A stretch of 9,486 nucleotides of DNA from Candidatus Cloacimonadota bacterium (GCA_028681035.1 JAQUJJ010000136.1:1-9486); one strand, 5' to 3'; counted from the stretch's first letter, positions 1-6,746 are shown. Notes: generated by a model not told the origin, from the sequence alone. Numbers and translations are program-made.

Positions 1-2
1 CC

Positions 3-1229
3 CGCATGGAAATTGAGAAATGGCTGAGAAGTTTCTTTGCAGATTTGCATTGGAAACTGCATGCCCGCTTACGGAAGAGTTCTCTGGTAGAAAAGGGAAT
101 CTCGCTATTATTTGGCGTGTTGTATGACCACGAGCTTTACTTTGTGCAGACCGGACGCATCTTCGCCATAGTAACCGATGCCAAGAAGATACGCTCTGTG
201 GGCAAAGACTGGAAGAATTACCAGGTACAGAGCCAAAAAGGCTTGCAGTTATTTGGCTATGAAGACAGCGACCTTACCCTAAAGCCAAATCGGCTATATC
301 TTGCGGAGAAGCAACGCTTGATAGTACTATCAGGCGAGCTTGCCCAAAAGATATTGCCCCGCGTTAGTGACCCTGCTACTATAGACACCCTAATAGAATC
401 TTATGCGGGTGAAGATAATCCCCTTTGGTTGGTGTTAGAGGGACGCGAACGCCTTATTAAGCCGCGGAGTCGGAAGCTTTCACGCGTGCAGATATCCAGT
501 ATTGTACTTATTTCTTTAACCTTGCTAACGGCTATCTATATGGTGTTTGGCAACCGTATACTGGATCAGCTCGTGTATAAATCCCGGCTTAGCTTTCAGA
601 AAGAGAAAATCACTCGGCTGGAGCAGATACCCACAACCCTGAAGATTAACACCGATGATATTCGTAAGTATATGGATAGAATTGTATCCACGCCTGCTCG
701 CAATGTAAGCATGGAAGTGGCATGGAACACGGAATTGCCCTACGTTATTAAACTTTCGCCTGCCTTTAGTTTGGATAAAATCTACCTTGTTGCAGATTCG
801 CGCATGATGGCTTTTGACAAAAAGAACCGTCAGCTTCTGTGGAGTAAGAGCTTTGATGTTGATATCCGCTCCGTGTTACTGTCTCACGGTAATTTGCTAA
901 TTAGCCTCGACAATCAGCAAGTGTATGGCTTGAAGGATGATGGCAGCGAGATTTGGCAACAAAACCTACCGACCGAGAGCATCGTTGCCGATAGATTTGT
1001 GCCCTGTGAAATCCGTAGTAGCAGTGACCCACGCTTGGATAAAAGCATTGTGGTGATACCCTCCCGCCGTGGAATTAGCATTATAGACCCCAATAGCGGG
1101 GAAACCCTTAGCAGCATCACTTTAAAGCAGGATTTACAAGCATTATCTGCCTATGATAGCTATGACAATTGCTTCTATGCAGTGGTGGACGGTGCGATAC
1201 TCTGCATAGAGCTGAAGATATTAAACTAA
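3..1229 (+). CDS. PP2C-like domain / transmembrane / PQQ-like propeller protein, probably 5'-partial
   Basis: The reading frame is open to the left edge; the first ATG is at 6 but no ribosome site is visible, so the true start may lie upstream. Numbering from that ATG, residues about 25-147 resemble the later part of a PP2C phosphatase fold: a strand pair around SLLFGVLYDHELYFVQTGR, where active enzymes have a GDSR-type segment, and a closing AGEDNPLWLVL, where they have GGxDNxTVxL. The earlier metal-binding part would be before the window. The GDS aspartate position reads QTG, so the domain may be catalytically dead. Residues 161-182 form one membrane helix after a basic stretch. Residues about 236-407 contain repeated strand patterns with LLWSKSF and EIWQQNL, typical of PQQ-like beta-propeller blades, presumably on the far side of the membrane. 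It begins a tight gene cluster. A signalling or envelope-assembly role is conceivable but unproven. Confidence 0.7.
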   Translation, partial: RMEIEKWLRSFFADLHWKLHARLRKSSLVEKGISLLFGVLYDHELYFVQTGRIFAIVTDAKKIRSVGKDWKNYQVQSQKGLQLFGYEDSDLTLKPNRLYLAEKQRLIVLSGELAQKILPRVSDPATIDTLIESYAGEDNPLWLVLEGRERLIKPRSRKLSRVQISSIVLISLTLLTAIYMVFGNRILDQLVYKSRLSFQKEKITRLEQIPTTLKINTDDIRKYMDRIVSTPARNVSMEVAWNTELPYVIKLSPAFSLDKIYLVADSRMMAFDKKNRQLLWSKSFDVDIRSVLLSHGNLLISLDNQQVYGLKDDGSEIWQQNLPTESIVADRFVPCEIRSSSDPRLDKSIVVIPSRRGISIIDPNSGETLSSITLKQDLQALSAYDSYDNCFYAVVDGAILCIELKILN

Positions 1230-1232
1230 AGT

Positions 1233-1367
1233 GGAGAAGCGGAAAGGTGGAAAAGTGAAACTCATTGATAGATTACAGACGGCTTCCCAAGATGGGAGCA
1301 AAGCCATTTCTTGCACTTGGCTACTATCTATGAAAGGGGTTACACTCTTCCACTCTTTCACTCTTCC
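1233..1367. repeat. imperfect inverted repeat around the DUF4159 gene start
   Basis: Bases 1233-1263 match the reverse complement of 1337-1367 at 22 of 31 positions without gaps, with a core of 13 of 15 (GTGGAAAAGTGAAAC against GTGGAAGAGTGTAAC). The arms are purine-rich on one side and pyrimidine-rich on the other, so part of the match may be composition. The 73 bases between them contain further short pairings (GGCTT...AAGCC and CCAAG...CTTGG). It could be a small inserted repeat or a hairpin in the mRNA leader covering the ATG at 1330. Confidence 0.4.
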
Positions 1368-2025
1368 TCTATGTATTTTGCTCATCCTTCTAATCATACA
1401 ACCTCTTGGAGCTACCGTAGAAAGTCCCGTACGCACAGGCTTTGCCCGCTTGCAATATGATGGCGGGGGAGATTGGTATAACGACCCAGAAGTACTTCCC
1501 AATCTTGCCAAATACGCCAATTCCGTGATGGGCGCAAGCTTTCCTACTGACCAGAGCACAGTACGTGCTTCGGATCCCAAACTGTTCGACTTTCCCTTTA
1601 TCTATCTAACTGGGCATGGAAACATCCGCTTTAGCGACCGAGAGGTTGACAACCTACGCACTTGGATGTTACGTGGTGGTTTCCTGTATGCGGATGATGA
1701 TTATGGCATGGATGCTTCCTTCAGAAGAGAGATAAAGCGTATCTTTCCAGAGCGTGAGCTTACCGAGCTTGCTGCCTCTTTTCCGCTGTTTACCAGTTTC
1801 TTTGATTTTTCCAGCGGTTTACCTAAAATCCATGTTCACGATGAGAAGGCTCCCCAAGCTTTTGGCATCTTTGACGACAGCGGACGCTTGGTCTGCTTAT
1901 ACACTTACGAAAGCAATATTAGTGACGGTTGGGCGGATCCCAGCACGCATAATGACCCTCCACAAGTGCGCGACACAGCTTTGAAATTCGGGGTTAACAT
2001 CCTGCATTATGTAATGCAGAAATAG
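1330..2025 (+). CDS. DUF4159 domain exported protein
   Basis: The mature part follows the DUF4159 pattern throughout: FARLQYDGGGDWYNDP near the N-terminus, PFIYLTGHG, then LRGGFLYADDDYG, IFPERELTEL, a PLFTSFFDF segment and a C-terminal LKFGVNILHYVM. Members of this family often occur near MoxR/vWA-type genes; their biochemical role is not established, although the fold is likened to class I glutamine amidotransferases. I chose the ATG at 1330 because it gives a standard signal peptide (MKG, hydrophobic core CILLILLII, then a small-residue cleavage region near PLGA). The open frame continues upstream to GTG at 1255, which has a better ribosome site (AGGTGG), and to GTG at 1231. The extra 33 residues are polar, unlike the family, and lie in an inverted repeat. 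The gene follows the propeller gene and precedes the lpxH-like gene by 7 bases. The domain call is sure; the start is not. Confidence 0.85.
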   Translation: MKGVTLFHSFTLPLCILLILLIIQPLGATVESPVRTGFARLQYDGGGDWYNDPEVLPNLAKYANSVMGASFPTDQSTVRASDPKLFDFPFIYLTGHGNIRFSDREVDNLRTWMLRGGFLYADDDYGMDASFRREIKRIFPERELTELAASFPLFTSFFDFSSGLPKIHVHDEKAPQAFGIFDDSGRLVCLYTYESNISDGWADPSTHNDPPQVRDTALKFGVNILHYVMQK

Positions 2026-2032
2026 GATTATT

Positions 2033-2794
2033 ATGCGTATCTTAGCTATATCGGATTGCCACTTCAAATATCACCAGACTGATGCCACTGATGCAAAGAA
2101 TGCGGAATTACTCCTTGCTTTTTTACATGAATCCGAAGGCAAGTATGACCTGTTGGCTCTGGTTGGCGATATCTTTGATTTGTGGTTCGATTGGAAGTTT
2201 ACCATCGTAAAGCAGTATTTCCCTCTATTGCGTGCATTGGCAGATATTCATGATGCAGGCTGCAGGATAGTGTTTATTAGCGGGAACCATGATTTCTGGT
2301 TTGGGGATTTCCTTGTTAAATATATTGGCATGGAGATTTATCCCGATGGCGTTACAATTGAAGCAGACGGGAAGAACATCCGCTTTGAACATGGGGATAC
2401 CCGCACCGTGAACGACCTGCGCTACAAGATATACCGTCAGGTTATTCGCATGGAATGGGTAAAGTATATATTCTCTGCTTTGCATCCAGATTTTGCCCTC
2501 AGCCTAGGGACATTACTTTCTCGCACCAGCCGCATTCGCCCCGAAAACCCAAGGCTTAGAAAGATAAAAACCAGAGGACTAAAGCTATACGCCAAAAAAC
2601 TCATTGACAAAAAGAAAGCCGATATTGTAGTGATGGGACACAGCCATTTCCCAGAGCTTGAGCCTATTGATAAAGGTTTCTATGCGAATTGTGGGGATTG
2701 GATTGTACACCACAGTTATATTGAAATAATTGGCGGTGTTCCTCAGCTTAAACAGTATAATAATATCGATGCCCTAAATCTTAATACTAACTAG
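2033..2794 (+). CDS. LpxH-like UDP-2,3-diacylglucosamine diphosphatase family metallophosphoesterase
   Basis: This is a 253-residue calcineurin-type phosphoesterase. All metal-ligand motifs are visible: DCH (D8, H10), GDIFDLW (D46), GNHD (N85), HGD (H120) and GHSH (H203, H205). The spacing and the WF-rich segment after the second motif resemble LpxH, which hydrolyses UDP-2,3-diacylglucosamine to lipid X and UMP on the cytoplasmic face of the inner membrane during lipid A synthesis. No signal peptide is present, consistent with a cytoplasmic or peripheral enzyme. It starts 7 bases after the preceding stop with a weak ribosome site (GGATTATT), suggesting translation coupled to the upstream gene. 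Related UDP-2,3-diacylglucosamine diphosphatase-like phosphoesterases of other specificity exist, so the exact substrate is inferred from motifs alone. Confidence 0.85.
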   Translation: MRILAISDCHFKYHQTDATDAKNAELLLAFLHESEGKYDLLALVGDIFDLWFDWKFTIVKQYFPLLRALADIHDAGCRIVFISGNHDFWFGDFLVKYIGMEIYPDGVTIEADGKNIRFEHGDTRTVNDLRYKIYRQVIRMEWVKYIFSALHPDFALSLGTLLSRTSRIRPENPRLRKIKTRGLKLYAKKLIDKKKADIVVMGHSHFPELEPIDKGFYANCGDWIVHHSYIEIIGGVPQLKQYNNIDALNLNTN

Positions 2795-2802
2795 GAGACA
2801 GC

Positions 2803-3669
2803 ATGAAAAACAAAAACGTAAAACTAATCCTCATTTTGCTCCCGCTGATCTTGGTGCTATCTTTAGCCACCATGTACAGTGTGGACAAAATTAATCCCGG
2901 AACAAGCCTTAAGGAGGTACCTGTGCCCGAGACCGCAAAGCCAATGGCTTCAACAAAAGCTATTATAACTACCACTTATGGAAACATTGAACTTGAACTT
3001 TGGGGAGAACTTACCCCCAAGACTGTACAGAACTTCATCACTCTTGCTCAGAAGGATTTCTATAACGGTACCTATTTTCACCGTGTAATACCCGATTTTA
3101 TGATTCAGGGTGGAGACCCCAACACTAAGGATGACAATCGTGGTAACGACGGTCAAGGTGGTCCCGGCTATGCTTTTGAAGATGAATGCTATGCGCCAGG
3201 TCAAGAGCTGAAGGGTGAGATTGCTGATATGGCATCTGCCGAGCTTGTTTGGAACAAGGTTATCGTTCCTCATATGCAGGAATCCAAAACTCCCAATGCA
3301 GAGATTGATGCACTGGTGAAGGAATGCCAGAAATCTAAAAGCCTTAGCCCCATTATGAAGAACACGGTTGAATATTACAGAGAAAAGACAGGCTTCACAG
3401 CTCCTCTTACTGCTCAGATATTGAACGCCAGCGTAGCCTATGGCACCCTCTGCATGGCTAATTCTGGTCCTAATACCAATGGTAGCCAGTTCTTTATCGT
3501 TACCAAGAAAGATGGAGCTGCCTGGCTGGACGGCAAGCACACTGTGTTTGGCAAGGTTACTAAAGGCATGGAAATTGTGCATACTATAGAGCAACTTCCT
3601 CGCGACCGCTCTGACAACCCCAATCAAGACGTACAAGCTTTTATCACCGGGATTTCTTTCCCCAAATAA
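2803..3669 (+). CDS. membrane-anchored cyclophilin-type peptidyl-prolyl cis-trans isomerase with a large insertion
   Basis: The N-terminus has a hydrophobic segment (about residues 8-25) without an obvious cleavage site, so it is either a signal anchor or a poorly defined signal peptide. A cyclophilin domain starts near residue 52. Active-site elements line up with human cyclophilin [16 protein letters not shown] (R94, F99, Q102), [10 protein letters not shown] (F231) and [12 protein letters not shown] (W241, L242, H246), so catalysis is probably intact. Between FEDE (about residue 128) and GTLCMANSG (about 214) the usual short linker is replaced by some 80 mostly helical, charged residues. 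It would catalyse proline isomerisation in secreted proteins outside the cytoplasm. The gene has a good ribosome site (AGGAGA, 5 bases before ATG) and lies 8 bases after the lpxH-like gene. Confidence 0.92.
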   Translation: MKNKNVKLILILLPLILVLSLATMYSVDKINPGTSLKEVPVPETAKPMASTKAIITTTYGNIELELWGELTPKTVQNFITLAQKDFYNGTYFHRVIPDFMIQGGDPNTKDDNRGNDGQGGPGYAFEDECYAPGQELKGEIADMASAELVWNKVIVPHMQESKTPNAEIDALVKECQKSKSLSPIMKNTVEYYREKTGFTAPLTAQILNASVAYGTLCMANSGPNTNGSQFFIVTKKDGAAWLDGKHTVFGKVTKGMEIVHTIEQLPRDRSDNPNQDVQAFITGISFPK

Positions 3670-3681
3670 AGGACTTATCCC

Positions 3682-4125
3682 ATGGCAAGAACCTCTGAAT
3701 CTGCACTGCAACAAGAGATAATGGCTTGCATTAAGCAAAACCAGTATGTCTATTTGGCTACGATAGATAAAAAGCAGGCACGCGTACGCCCGGTTGTCTT
3801 ATTTATGCACGACGACCGCTATTTTATCGCTACCTTCAGTGGAGATGCCAAGGTTGCCCAAATACAAAACAGCAAACAAGTGGAAGTATGTATTCCCCTG
3901 CTTGAAGATGGTCACACTGGCTATATCAGGCTTAGTGGAATTGCTTCCATAGTACATAATGCAACGCTCAAGGCAGATGCTTCTGAGCGTTGTTTTTTCT
4001 TTGATGAGTACTTTTCCGGCTATGATGATCCCGATTACACGCTGGTTGAGCTGGATTTTGATTATGCGGAATACCTGCGTCCGGCAGAAAGCCATTCTCA
4101 GAGTTGCTCTCTGAAACGTTACTAA
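3682..4125 (+). CDS. PNPOx-like (pyridoxamine 5'-phosphate oxidase family) flavin-binding protein
   Basis: This 147-residue protein has the single-domain split beta-barrel pattern of small PNPOx-like proteins: a leading helix, YVYLATIDKKQARVRPV (RVRPV at 34-38, the usual flavin-phosphate contact), YFIATFSGDAKVAQIQNSKQVEVCI, and a later GYIRLSGIASIV strand pair. These proteins usually form dimers binding FMN or a related cofactor; members include reductases and general stress proteins, so the substrate cannot be read from sequence. No signal peptide is visible, so it is cytoplasmic. AAGGA lies 8 bases before the ATG. It is 12 bases after the cyclophilin gene and is probably the last gene of the first operon, although no U-tailed terminator follows it. 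Confidence 0.85.
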   Translation: MARTSESALQQEIMACIKQNQYVYLATIDKKQARVRPVVLFMHDDRYFIATFSGDAKVAQIQNSKQVEVCIPLLEDGHTGYIRLSGIASIVHNATLKADASERCFFFDEYFSGYDDPDYTLVELDFDYAEYLRPAESHSQSCSLKRY

Positions 4126-4143
4126 TAGTAATAGTCTGGGGTG

Positions 4144-4222
4144 GCAAACTCCGATTTGCTACAGCATCCAGAGGATGTTTCGATTACAGCTCCGCTGTAA
4201 CTGCCAATTCGGAGATTGGCAG
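4144..4222. repeat. cluster of four consecutive hairpins with complementary loops 1 and 4
   Basis: Four perfect stem-loops follow one another: GCAAA-ctccga-TTTGC (4144-4159), CATCC-aga-GGATG (4165-4177), TTACAGC-tcc-GCTGTAA (4184-4200) and CTGCCAAT-tcggag-ATTGGCAG (4201-4222). The 6-base loops of the first and last are exact reverse complements, so they could kiss in RNA or in extruded DNA. There is no T-run after them, so this is not an ordinary terminator. It may be a dispersed intergenic repeat or a structured RNA between the PNPOx-like gene and the acyl-CoA synthetase gene. Confidence 0.7.
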
Positions 4223-4257
4223 CCCAGAGATTGGCAGCCCAAGAGATTGGCAGCCTA
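4212..4257. repeat. 15-base direct repeat, three copies
   Basis: GAGATTGGCAGCCCA occurs at 4212-4226 and 4227-4241, and again at 4243-4257 with one extra A before it and a final T instead of A. The first copy overlaps the right arm of the fourth hairpin. Each copy contains ATTGGCAG, so any of the three could pair with CTGCCAAT at 4201-4208. Confidence 0.85.
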
Positions 4258-4274
4258 ATCAAAGCTTAAACTTC

Positions 4275-4303
4275 TTGACATTTCTACTTTTACCGCTTTT
4301 CAT
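4275..4303 (+). promoter_or_regulatory. possible promoter for the acyl-CoA synthetase gene
   Basis: A perfect TTGACA at 4275-4280 is followed after 17 bases by TTTCAT at 4298-4303, a 4 of 6 match to the -10 box. It lies downstream of the hairpin cluster and about 60 bases before the start codon at 4366. The -10 is weak, and the promoter preferences of this lineage are unknown to me. Confidence 0.3.
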
Positions 4304-4365
4304 GCTCCTTACTGTAACATATTCATATACAATGTCTTAGAGAACGTACAAGCTAAGGAGCAAAG

Positions 4366-6006
4366 ATGATAGATGAAAAGCTGATTCCCTATTTGAATGA
4401 TTCCATTAAAGAATTTTGGGATTTACCCGCATTCACAGATTACCCCGGCACCGCATTGCACTATAGCGATGTGGGGAAAAGAATAGCTTGGCTACATCGC
4501 TTATTCAAAGCGTGTGGCGTGGCAAAAGGCACGAAGATCGCCATAGCTGGTAAGAATTGCAGCTCATGGGCAATCGTGTGGCTTTCTTCCATTACTTATG
4601 GAGCAACAGTAGTACCCATTCTTGCTGCCTTTTCTCCTGAAGAAACGCAGCATATTGTAAACCACAGCGATGCGGAAATCCTCTTTATCTCACGAGATAA
4701 GTATGATTCAATTGATTCGGAGCATATGCGCAAGCTAAAGTATATCTTTGCTCTGGAGGATTTTAAGCTGCTCTACAATCTTGGCGAGGCAAAACAGATA
4801 CTTATTCCCCCCTTGGATAAAACTCCTGAACTAAGCAATCTCAAGCCGGCGGATTTGAAGCTCACAGATGTATGTGATAATGAGGATATTGCTGCGATAA
4901 TTTACACCAGTGGCACCACAGGATTTTCCAAAGGAGTGTTGCTTCCGCACCGCAGCTTACTGGCAAACCTGATTGTTGCCCGCGAAAACCTGCTTTTCAA
5001 TGTGGGTGCCAAAGTGCTGGCATTTCTTCCTCTTGCCCATGCTTACGCTTGCAGTTTCGATTTGCTTTATCCCTTCACTCGCGGTAATCATATTAACTTT
5101 TTGGAGAAAATTCCTGCCCCCAAAATACTGCTGGCTGCCATGAAGGACTTAAAGCCGCAGGTGGTGCTTACGGTTCCTTTGTTAATTGAAAAGATTTACA
5201 AGAAACAGCTCCAACCCTTAGTAGATACTCCCAAGATGCAGCGCATGCTTAAAATCCCTGTGTTAAACAAGATTGTATGCAAGAAAATACGTGCAAAGCT
5301 AATCACCGCTTTCGGGGGAAGTGTAAGGGAGCTGATTACGGGCGGAGCTCCGATGAATGCTGAGGTGGAGCAATTTATGAAAAAGATAAAGTTTCCTTTC
5401 ACCATCGGTTATGGGATGACAGAATGCGGTCCCCTCATTTCCTATGCAGGCTGGGCAGAACACCGCTACGAATCCAGCGGACGCAAAGTGAAGTATATCG
5501 ACATAAAGATAGAATCTCCCGACCCACAGAAGATACCCGGTGAAATCCTAATTAAAGGCGAGCAGCTCTTTTGTGGCTATTACAAGTTTGAAGAAGCCAC
5601 CAAGGAAGTCCTAAAGAACGGCTGGCTATACAGCGGCGATATTGGCACCATGGATGCGGATGGCTTTGTCTATCTGCGCGGGCGCAGCAAGAACGTTATC
5701 CTCGGTCCTTCGGGAGAGAATATTTACCCCGAACTGGTGGAACAGAAAATGTGTAACCTGCCCTATGTTCTGGAAGCACTTGTGTTAGAGCGCGATAGGC
5801 AGCTCCATGCCCTCATCTATCCTGATTTGGAAAATCTGGATGCCGACCACATACCTGAAAACAAGATACCTGAACTAATGGAGCAAAACCGCAAAGAAGC
5901 AAATCGTATCCTTGCCGAGTTTAGCCGTATTGCCAAAATCCAAATCGTTAACGAACCCTTCCAAAAGACCCCTACTCAGAAGATAAAAAGGTATCTCTAT
6001 AGCTAA
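4366..6006 (+). CDS. long-chain acyl-CoA synthetase-like AMP-binding enzyme
   Basis: This 546-residue protein belongs to the ANL adenylate-forming superfamily. It has YTSGTTGFSKG at 180-190 (phosphate-binding loop), GYGMTE at 348-353, YSGD at 422-425 (ribose-binding aspartate), RGRSKN at 438-443 (hinge) and a C-terminal TPTQK with the likely catalytic lysine K539. The overall layout, with GPSGENIYPE after the hinge, resembles FadD-type fatty acyl-CoA ligases, which activate fatty acids via acyl-AMP to acyl-CoA. It is slightly shorter than many members, and an acyl-ACP synthetase is possible. No membrane segment is evident. GGAG lies 7 bases before the ATG. It stands alone on the plus strand, separated from the first operon by structured DNA and closed by a terminator, so it probably forms its own transcript. 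Confidence 0.88.
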   Translation: MIDEKLIPYLNDSIKEFWDLPAFTDYPGTALHYSDVGKRIAWLHRLFKACGVAKGTKIAIAGKNCSSWAIVWLSSITYGATVVPILAAFSPEETQHIVNHSDAEILFISRDKYDSIDSEHMRKLKYIFALEDFKLLYNLGEAKQILIPPLDKTPELSNLKPADLKLTDVCDNEDIAAIIYTSGTTGFSKGVLLPHRSLLANLIVARENLLFNVGAKVLAFLPLAHAYACSFDLLYPFTRGNHINFLEKIPAPKILLAAMKDLKPQVVLTVPLLIEKIYKKQLQPLVDTPKMQRMLKIPVLNKIVCKKIRAKLITAFGGSVRELITGGAPMNAEVEQFMKKIKFPFTIGYGMTECGPLISYAGWAEHRYESSGRKVKYIDIKIESPDPQKIPGEILIKGEQLFCGYYKFEEATKEVLKNGWLYSGDIGTMDADGFVYLRGRSKNVILGPSGENIYPELVEQKMCNLPYVLEALVLERDRQLHALIYPDLENLDADHIPENKIPELMEQNRKEANRILAEFSRIAKIQIVNEPFQKTPTQKIKRYLYS

Positions 6007-6037
6007 AGAAGCCTGGCGAATGCCACTTCAATACATA

Positions 6038-6066
6038 AACGCTTGTCTTTGGGCAGGCGTTTTTTG
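6038..6066 (+). terminator. rho-independent terminator after the acyl-CoA synthetase gene
   Basis: AACGCTTGTC (6038-6047) pairs with GGCAGGCGTT (6052-6061), ten pairs including two G-U, around the loop TTTG. Four further Ts follow. It lies about 30 bases after the stop codon at 6004-6006. Confidence 0.8.
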
Positions 6067-6076
6067 CTGCTAAAGT

Positions 6077-6101
6077 AAAAAACCCCTTCCGAAGAAGGGG
6101 T
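6077..6101 (-). terminator. UUCG-capped minus-strand terminator
   Basis: Read on the minus strand, ACCCCUUC-UUCG-GAAGGGGU is a perfect 8-pair stem with a C(UUCG)G tetraloop, followed directly by a U-run (the A-run at 6077-6082 on the plus strand). On the plus strand the hairpin is followed by ACAGGTC, not a T-run, so it works only for minus-strand transcripts. It lies back to back with the plus-strand terminator at 6038-6066. Confidence 0.85.
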
Positions 6102-6183
6102 ACAGGTCATTGACTTAGGAGGTCACACATAGTGGTCTAATGGGGCAAGACCACTAACCGACAAGGGGGAAGTCGGTTGAGAT
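6077..6183 (-). ncRNA. candidate small RNA with two C-rich hairpin loops
   Basis: On the minus strand two perfect 7-pair hairpins abut without a spacer: AACCGAC-uuccccc uu-GUCGGUU (6156-6178) and AGUGGUC-uugccccauua-GACCACU (6131-6155). Next comes a single-stranded linker containing GACCUCCUAAG, then the UUCG terminator. The loops and linker are complementary to purine-rich ribosome sites (CCUCCU is the anti-Shine-Dalgarno word). The arrangement of two hairpins with C-rich loops plus a terminator recalls the actinobacterial 6C RNA, though no homology is claimed. The 5' end near 6183 is a guess from a TATATA element. Alternatively this is the end of a long structured 3' UTR of the gene at 6335-6673. 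The 150 bases at 6184-6334 hold only a small hairpin just after that gene (TGTGGA-tataag-TCCACA on the minus strand). Confidence 0.5.
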
Positions 6184-6189
6184 TCTACC

Positions 6190-6217
6190 TATATACTAAC
6201 GCAAGTACTGTTCCAAA
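6190..6217 (-). promoter_or_regulatory. weak possible promoter for the small RNA candidate
   Basis: On the minus strand TTTGGA (6217-6212) is followed after 16 bases by TATATA (6195-6190). The -35 box matches only 3 of 6 consensus positions. It is listed because it would start a transcript just before the first C-rich hairpin. Confidence 0.2.
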
Positions 6218-6334
6218 TGTCCAAAGTTCGTTAACTATCTGATATACAGACAATAACAGCTTTTCTTCCGCTTGGCTAGATGAATATCTGTTGAAAGCTT
6301 ACCTCTTTATGTGGACTTATATCCACAAATAGTC

Positions 6335-6673
6335 TTATTTAAGGGGTAACTTGCCGGTTTTCTTTCCCCCCTTGTTACATGTAACAGTGGCTTCAATTAG
6401 TGCGCCAGCTTTCACACCGATCAATTTGTAAACTAAGCTCCCACCGCCCGTGCTTTCTTGCATGGGAAGGCTTTGACTGATAACATCCTTGCCGTTGATT
6501 TTAATCAACACAGATTCAACATAGTGATCGGCAGGATTCTTCACGGTGTGTTCGTATGTCACGGTAAGTAACATGGTTTTAGCATCATAAGTTAAGCTAA
6601 CATCGTTGGCAGGATGGGCGAACAAGCCCAAAGCTGCTAGCATCAGCAGCACGGTAAATATCGCTCTTTTCAT
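6335..6673 (-). CDS. small exported beta-sandwich protein resembling a superoxide reductase (desulfoferrodoxin C-terminal) domain
   Basis: The product is 112 residues: a clear signal peptide (MKR, hydrophobic core to about residue 18, cleavage near LFAHP) and a roughly 90-residue strand-rich domain. The segment TVTYEHTVKNPADHYVESVLIKING followed at the end by VTCNKGG resembles desulfoferrodoxin/neelaredoxin, where HP, then EHYIxWI, then CNxHGxW supply four histidines and one cysteine to iron. Here H42, H50 and C99 are present, but the position after CNx is G instead of H, so the iron site looks incomplete. It may be a relative without superoxide reductase activity. GGAG lies 8 bases before the ATG on the minus strand. 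It is convergent with the acyl-CoA synthetase gene and its nearest terminator is at 6077-6101. Expressed and exported is likely; the family assignment is tentative. Confidence 0.75.
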   Translation of the reverse strand: MKRAIFTVLLMLAALGLFAHPANDVSLTYDAKTMLLTVTYEHTVKNPADHYVESVLIKINGKDVISQSLPMQESTGGGSLVYKLIGVKAGALIEATVTCNKGGKKTGKLPLK

Positions 6674-6746
6674 AATTTATCTCCATAGCGTTTTACTTAT
6701 ATGATAAGCCGAATGTCGTATGCATGCCATAAGCTTGTGAATTCTT

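Noticed and set aside
2950..3738. 262-codon minus-strand frame opposite the cyclophilin gene
   Set aside because: The plus strand encodes a cyclophilin with intact motifs; the minus frame resembles no family and is a shadow.
4188..4222. Hairpins after the PNPOx-like gene as an intrinsic terminator
   Set aside because: No T-run follows on either strand, so termination is not supported.
4104..4340. 78-codon plus-strand frame across the hairpin cluster with a hydrophobic tail
   Set aside because: Its codons run through the four hairpins and the 15-base repeats, it overlaps the end of the PNPOx-like gene, and it lacks a ribosome site.
6118..6157. Plus-strand AGGAGG followed by a five-codon ATG frame (leader peptide or small gene)
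   Set aside because: The region follows a plus-strand terminator with no plus-strand promoter seen, and the word is better explained as CCUCCU in the minus-strand RNA.
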